11,054 bases of DNA, from assembly GCF_000003605.2 (NCBI RefSeq), contig NW_003132365.1, forward strand, positions 125,671 to 136,724. The letters run 5' to 3'. How positions within the stretch are numbered: position 1 is the first letter of the stretch; every line of letters starts with the position of its first letter. Both the position numbers and the translations under genes were made by a program. Shown here piece after piece: positions 6,968 through 11,054 of the stretch. The notes under the pieces were generated by a model that saw only the letters and a program-made list of their open reading frames with translations, was not told the DNA's origin and searched no databases. Source of the stretch: Saccoglossus kowalevskii. Lineage: Eukaryota; Hemichordata; Enteropneusta; Harrimaniidae.

Positions 6968-7825
6968 GTAAGTTGATGTATCAGAGTAAAAAGAGACTTA
7001 ATCGCTACCACTTTCCTAGTGGCATATTTAACCCTGCAATAAATGCAGTTCCAGGGTCATATCTTTGACGTGCCTCAATTGATCACATTCAAACTTAACA
7101 TGCATCATACATGTTTTATTAAGATTTAGTATGAACATCGAACATAACGCTTTGGACCCTGTATTCGAGCAAATATAGAATTTAAAAATATAACTGCAAG
7201 CAGTGTTTAGGATGATTCCAATTATTTTGGTCATATAACAAAATTGTAGCATCAGTTGCATGCGCGTATCTGCAACAGTACATCCGATATTAGTTGTGCA
7301 TGTTATTGAGGACACATGACCATATATAATCTTCTGAAACTGTTAGGGTTGTGCAAACCAGTTTGTTTACCTAATCATACCTACCAGAAAATCCGTGGAA
7401 ATAATTTCATTTATTACTTGTTAGGCTTAATTAGATTACAGCCCCATATGGAAACTACTACCGGTAGAGAATATACCCGAGTCCGAAAGAAACACCCTTA
7501 TGTAGCATTCTCTGAGAAAAAAGGCCTCGCCTAAGGGTCACCCCCCCCCCCCCAGGGCGATCACGCACCTGAGGCCTGTCAGTTCCAATTTTCTTATGTT
7601 CCGCTGCGGTATAGACAGATTATTTTTTTTCTCTGCAAGCTATACGAGACAAGAGAGGCAGATTATTGATCTTCACTGGGCTTTTTCTAGAAATCTAGTG
7701 TTTGTGCGAACGACTCGTAACTTACGTAATCATTACCATTACGGTAACGCCTTTCCATTATTAAGGCACCAGTTTTTGCATGTTTTTGTTGAATCGCCAG
7801 CTCAGTTTGAATTCGCGTTGATTCC
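6968..7825. other. Region after the last visible receptor exon, no exon recognised
   Basis: It begins with the GTAAGT donor of exon 5, so this should be intron of the receptor gene. Open frames at 7316-7534 (72 codons) and 7596-7991 are on the + strand. The second runs into the family A hairpin and reads repeat DNA at its end. Neither shows a transmembrane segment leading into a SEFIR domain, nor any other domain I recognise. A run of 13 C at 7541-7553 is flanked by AGGCCTC and GAGGCCT. Confidence 0.55.
7541..7553. repeat. Run of 13 C between AGGCCTC/GAGGCCT arms
   Basis: A homopolymer C tract with 7-bp inverted arms at 7522-7528 and 7571-7577. The surrounding DNA is GC-richer than its neighbours and may be part of an unrecognised repeat. 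Confidence 0.75.
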
Positions 7826-7831
7826 TTTTTT

Positions 7832-7862
7832 AGCTCCGCTGTCGACTTTGTCGAGCGGAGCT
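7832..7862. repeat. Family A 5' hairpin
   Basis: The outer stem is AGCTCCGCT/AGCGGAGCT (9 bp, perfect). A two-base GT bulge lies on the 5' side. The inner stem is CGAC/GTCG and the loop TTT. Confidence 0.95.
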
Positions 7863-7915
7863 TATCATATGAGTGATTGTCCGTCGTCGTCGTCTGTGTC
7901 AATGTTTTACTTTTT

Positions 7916-8583
7916 CGACTTCTTCTTGAAAACTACAAGCCTGAATGCTTTGATACTTGGTGTATATGTACCTTGGGTAGACCTCTCTTAGGTTTGTTCA
8001 TTTCATGTTGATATCTTCAATTCTCTAATTTTGGTGAATATTTTTATCATTTTTGGTAAAAAGTGATATTTTCGACTTCTTGTTAAAAACCGCAAGTCCA
8101 ATTGCTTTGATATTACATATATAGGTACTACATGTGGACCTCTCTCAGATTTGTTCATTTTGTAATGATATCTTTAATTCTCTAATTTTGGTGAATATTT
8201 TTGTAATTTTTGTTATAAAGTGATATTTACGACTTCTTGTTGAAAACCGCAAGTCCAATTGCTTTGATATTACATATATAGGTACTACATGTGGACCTCT
8301 CTCAGATTTGTTCATTTTGTAATGATATCTTTAATTCTCTAATTTTGGTGAATATTTTTGTCATTTTTGGTAAAAAGTGATATTTTCGACTTCTTGTTAA
8401 AAACCAATAGTTCAATTGCTTTGATATTCCATATATAGATACTACATGTAGACCTTTCTCAGATTTGTTCATTTTGTGATGATATCTTCAATTCTCTAAT
8501 TTTGGTGAATATTTTTGTCATTGTTGGTAAAAAGTGATATTTTCCACTTCTTGTTAAAAACTGTAAGTCTGATTGTTTTGATA
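7916..8583 (+). repeat. 157-bp tandem array of family A copy 1
   Basis: Four full units plus the head of a fifth. Each opens CGACTTCTTGTT (CCACTTCTTGTT in the fifth) and contains CTTTGATATT, ACTACATGT, CTCAGATTTGTTCATTTTGT and TTCTCTAATTTTGGTGAATA. Units two and three (8073, 8230) are almost identical to each other, the first is the most diverged, and the fourth carries its own variants (CCAATAGTTCAATTG). Confidence 0.95.
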
Positions 8584-8701
8584 CTATACATATTGTTCAT
8601 TTTCTAATGATGTCTTCAGTTCTTTAATTGAAATGTGCATTGCTAACAGCGGAGCTATCTCAGCCGATAGGCTGCTTGTTTAGTGAATTTACTCGTTTTT
8701 T

Positions 8702-8973
8702 CATGTTTTCATTTCCTGTCTTTTCTTCGATTGCAACATGCTTTTATCATTAAAATGACTGAGATCGTGTCTACTAAATTCGACACATAAGATGCGTTCA
8801 TCTTGCCACTCAGAGCTGCTAGTTTGGGACATAACATATGTGATTTTGCCTCAACGGAATTTGCGATCTGTGGCTTTCTTGGTCGTGGCAGCACTTTGAG
8901 GTGGGGTTGAAGATGAGGGCAAATGATCGCAAAAAAGCTGGTATGCGACGCTCTAAAAAGGGAATTCCCCTGC
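8702..8973 (-). other. Unique spacer between the two family A copies, open on the minus strand
   Basis: 272 bp, GC-richer than the arrays around it. The minus strand is open across it, from an ATG at 9068 (inside the array) down to a stop at 8709. The spacer part reads, for example, PRPRKPQIANSVEAKSHMLC and ends in a Cys- and Lys/Arg-rich tail. I do not recognise it. It could be a captured gene fragment, part of a larger element, or ordinary flanking DNA. Confidence 0.3.
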
Positions 8974-9615
8974 TGATATTTTCGACTTCTTGTTAAAAAC
9001 CAATAGTTCAATTGCTTTGATATTCCATATATAGATACTACATGTAGACCTTTCTCAGATTTGTTCATTTTGTGATGATATCTTCAATTCTCTAATTTTG
9101 GTGAATATTTTTATCATTTTTGGTAAAAAGTGATATTTTCCACTTCTTGTTAAAAACTGTAAGTCTGATTGTTTTGATATTACCTACATATATAGGTACT
9201 ACATGTGGACCTCTCTCAGATTTGTTCATTTTGTGATGATATCTTCAATTCTCTAATTTTGTTGAATATTTTTGTAATTTTTGGTAAAAAGTGATATTTT
9301 CGACTTCTTGTTAAAAACCAAAAGTTCAATTGCTTTGATATTCCATATATAGATACTACATGTAGACCTTTCTCAGATTTGTTCATTTCGTGATGATATC
9401 TTCAATTCTCTAATTTAGGTGAATATTTTTGTCATTTTTGGTAGAAAGTGATATTTTCGACTTCTTGTTAAAAACTGTTAGTCCGATTGCTTTGATACTA
9501 TACATATTGTTCATTTTCTAATGATGTCTTCAGTTCTTTAATTGAAATGTGCATTGCTAACAGCGAAGCTATCTCAGCCGATAGGCTGCTTGTTTAGTGA
9601 ATTTACTCGTTTTTT
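8974..9615 (+). mobile_element. Family A element, copy 2 (5' end missing)
   Basis: The copy starts abruptly inside a unit junction (TGATATTTTCGAC), with no hairpin or leader. Units begin at 8983, 9140, 9301 and 9458, with periods 157, 161 and 157; the 161 comes from a 4-base insertion near 9184. It ends with the same tail as copy 1: AGCGAAGCT at 9562-9570 (one change), CAGCC-GATA-GGCTG at 9575-9588, and TTTTTT. 8974-9179 matches 8378-8583 with only two differences that I count, so the copies are recent relatives. Confidence 0.82.
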
Positions 9616-9647
9616 GACTCCCATGTGCGAAGCACAAAATGGGAGTC
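9616..9647. repeat. Family B 5' hairpin
   Basis: The outer stem is GACTCCCAT/ATGGGAGTC (9 bp, perfect), the inner stem GTGC/GCAC and the loop GAA. A three-base AAA bulge lies on the 3' side. Confidence 0.95.
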
Positions 9648-9665
9648 TTTGCAGTTAGTGTGTCT

Positions 9666-9737
9666 GTATGTGTGTGTGTATATGTGTGTATGTGTGTATG
9701 TGTGTATGTGTGTATGTGTGTGTGTGTGTATGTGTGT
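9666..9737. repeat. TG/TATG microsatellite leader of family B copy 2
   Basis: Mixed TGTG and TATG units between the hairpin and the first tandem unit. It occupies the position of the ATGT tract in copy 1. Confidence 0.92.
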
Positions 9738-9743
9738 CCGACT

Positions 9744-10352
9744 GTTCCACTGCTATCTCAAGAACCATACATCGGTTTTTGATGAAACTTGGTGCATAGA
9801 TGCTCTGGGCCAATGCGCAGATTTGATTAGGTTTTGGTAAAAATCCATGCTCGTTAATTACCTAATTTGCATGATAATTAGCTAATTTTTAGCTGTTCTA
9901 TGACTGTTCCACTGATATCTAAAGAACCACTCATTGGATTTTGATGAAAACTTGGTACATAGATGCTCTGAACATATGCGCAGATTTGATTAATTTTTGG
10001 TAAAAAATCCGTGCATATTAATTACCTAATTTGCATGATAATTAGCTATTTTTTAGTGGTTCCATGACTGTTCCACTGATATCTAAACAACCACTCATTG
10101 GATTTTGATGAAACTTGGTACGTAGATGCTCTGAACTAATGCTAGGTTTTGATTAGTTTTTGGTAATAATTCGTGGACACTAATTACCTAATTTGCATAA
10201 TGATTAGTCAATTTTCGGTTTTTCCACTGATATCTCAAGTACTAATCATCACATTTCAATGAAACTTGGTACATAGATGTCATACGACACTGCACAGACC
10301 TGATAGTTTTTATGGTAATATCAGTACATATTAATTACCTAATTTGCATAAT
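9744..10352 (+). repeat. Family B tandem array, copy 2
   Basis: Three full units and one partial unit. The third unit (151 bp) and the fourth (with ATAGATGTCATACGACACTG) pair with the second and third units of copy 1. Copy 2 therefore has one unit more between the first and the 151-bp unit. Confidence 0.9.
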
Positions 10353-10670
10353 TAATGCAATTAATTGACGTTTGTCTATTCAAGAGTACACGTGTATGAT
10401 TTTTATCGTGACTAGCGTGAGCGGGTAAGCTTCCTTTCGAGAATGAGCTATTATCATTGTGAACAATGTTAAATTATTCTTCAGATGACCAGTTTATTTT
10501 TTAAAAACAACTAATTTTTTTATTTAAAAAAAATCATGCCGTTTTCGCATCAAAATCCAAGCCAAAACATCGTACTACAACACCAATCTCTTCCGCATTG
10601 CGTTCAATAACATTAACATATTTAAATAAGCTATGGTAATTTGAACACGTTGGCATCATCCAGCTTTTTG

Positions 10671-10675
10671 ATTGG
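10671..10675 (-). promoter_or_regulatory. Inverted CCAAT box
   Basis: ATTGG, 37 bases before the ATG at 10712. The distance suits an NF-Y site only if transcription starts close to the ATG. The motif is short and may be chance. Confidence 0.25.
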
Positions 10676-10688
10676 TTAATTAGCGATT

Positions 10689-10703
10689 TGACCTATTTGA
10701 CCT
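10689..10703 (-). promoter_or_regulatory. Direct repeat of TGACCT spaced by 3 (DR3-like)
   Basis: TGACCT-ATT-TGACCT; on the minus strand this is AGGTCA-AAT-AGGTCA, a perfect nuclear-receptor DR3 pattern. It arises from a 9-bp tandem duplication of TTTGACCTA, so slippage alone can explain it. Confidence 0.3.
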
Positions 10704-10707
10704 AAGA

Positions 10708-10783
10708 GAACATGGCGGATATCCTACAGCATCAAACGTTTATACGAGACCGGAATCATTCGCTTACGATGAAACTAAGTTGA
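10708..10783 (+). CDS. Possible first coding exon with TISU-like start (partial or chance)
   Basis: GAACATGGCGGA (10708-10719) matches the TISU element SAASATGGCGGC at 11 of 12 positions. TISU directs initiation on very short 5' leaders and overlaps a YY1 site. The frame from ATG 10712 encodes 23 residues, MADILQHQTFIRDRNHSLTM plus KLS, before TGA at 10781-10783. A longer protein would need a splice donor before the stop. The only GT dinucleotides (near 10737 and 10779) are poor donors. It may be a decayed or unrelated ATG. Confidence 0.25.
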
Positions 10784-11054
10784 CTTTTATTTGTATTTCA
10801 TAACCATTCAACAAATTTATTTTGTGTACATTATTATAATCACTACTGAGTACAGTAATAATCAACAATTCAGAAACGCAGCATGCCGAGATTTTTGTGT
10901 TCGTTTTTATTTCAAACTTCGTTTATTTAGAATATATTTTCGTTACCAATAAAATAAAAATCTCTCAGTCAATCAGAAACCCGGATTCATGCTTTCGAGG
11001 AAGGTCCCGTTTGAACGCTCACATCGTTTTTTTTTTCGTTTGTGGGAAAACTAA

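Larger units (their letters stand above)
7832..8701 (+). mobile_element. Family A element, copy 1 (Helitron-like or pearl-like, inferred)
   Basis: The element starts after TTTTTT with a hairpin (7832-7862). A leader with four GTC units (7883-7894) follows, then tandem units beginning at 7916, 8073, 8230, 8387 and 8544, each exactly 157 bp apart. The last unit breaks off into a tail containing AGCGGAGCT (8648-8656, also an arm of the 5' hairpin) and a small hairpin CAGCC-GATA-GGCTG (8661-8674). It ends in TTTTTT at 8701. There is no transposase frame. A tandem core of about 160 bp, a 3' subterminal hairpin and T-rich boundaries resemble non-autonomous Helentron-type elements such as HINE/DINE-1 and the bivalve pearl repeats. 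The class assignment is inference; the structure is seen directly. Confidence 0.75.
9616..10352 (+). mobile_element. Family B element, copy 2 (3' end not recognised)
   Basis: The first base follows the terminal T-run of family A copy 2. The order is a 5' hairpin (9616-9647), a TG/TATG-rich leader (9666-9737), then tandem units starting at 9744, 9906, 10070 and 10221 (periods 162, 164, 151, the last partial). Similarity to copy 1 stops near 10352. No tail like that of family A is seen. No protein is encoded: an open frame at 9625-9840 is just the hairpin, microsatellite and first unit. Confidence 0.78.
10353..11054. other. Unique right-hand region
   Basis: AT-rich, repeat-free DNA with a few CpG-containing patches. 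It includes a TACACGTGTA palindrome (10387-10396, with the E-box CACGTG) and the promoter-like cluster at 10671-10720. I tested acceptor-like sites near 10484, 10730, 10879 and 10967 as possible next receptor exons in phase 0. None gives a convincing peptide. Confidence 0.5.

Noticed and set aside
7596-7991. Plus-strand frame of 131 codons as a gene
   Set aside because: Its second half reads through the family A hairpin, the GTC leader and the first tandem unit.
9625-9840. Plus-strand frame of 71 codons
   Set aside because: It begins inside the family B hairpin and is mostly TG microsatellite.
10485-10515. ATGACCAGTTT after a TTCAG acceptor-like site as the next receptor exon
   Set aside because: In the required phase it reaches a stop after nine codons, with no transmembrane segment.
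1-11054. tRNA or rRNA genes
   Set aside because: I saw no A-box/B-box pair with a cloverleaf and no rRNA-like segment by eye. A covariance-model scan was not possible.

Overview
This window looks like animal nuclear DNA: AT-rich, with small exons bounded by GT-AG introns, large microsatellites and many short non-autonomous transposons. The only protein-coding gene I recognise is on the + strand. Five exons between 2233 and 6967 join in one open frame of about 220 residues. They resemble the two fibronectin-III-like ectodomains of the interleukin-17 receptor family, closest to what I remember of IL17RD. Both ends are missing: I see no start codon or signal peptide, and no transmembrane or SEFIR exon. 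The receptor family points to a bilaterian. The repeat style (Helitron-like elements with arrays of about 160 bp, hAT and Harbinger MITEs) suits an aquatic invertebrate or basal deuterostome. I cannot name the species.

Layout: 1-118 is an open frame ending in a stop that may be the 3' end of an upstream gene, with AATAAA at 294. 308-554 is a perfect ATGT microsatellite that leads into a decayed repeat array (family B) reaching about 1785. 2233-6967 holds the receptor exons. Their introns carry a Harbinger-like MITE (2910-3325, TTA duplication), a 181-bp hAT-like MITE (4493-4673, 8-bp duplication), a deletion derivative of repeat family A (4965-5014), two copies of a short dispersed repeat C (3978-4054 and 6177-6244) and a nested palindrome (5704-5783).

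From 6968 to 7825 I see no exon. From 7832 to 8701 lies a nearly complete family A element: a 5' hairpin, then a strict 157-bp tandem array, then a 3' tail with a small hairpin. After a 272-bp spacer a second family A array follows (8974-9615). Its 3' end abuts the 5' hairpin of a second family B element (9616-10352), which has its own microsatellite and tandem units. The last 700 bp are unique and contain an ATG in a TISU-like context with a CCAAT box and a TGACCT direct repeat, possibly the start of another gene.

The most striking structure is that families A and B, which differ in sequence, share one plan. Each has a 5' hairpin with a 9-bp outer stem, a one-sided bulge, a 4-bp inner stem and a 3-nt loop. 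A simple-sequence leader and tandem units of about 157-164 bp follow.
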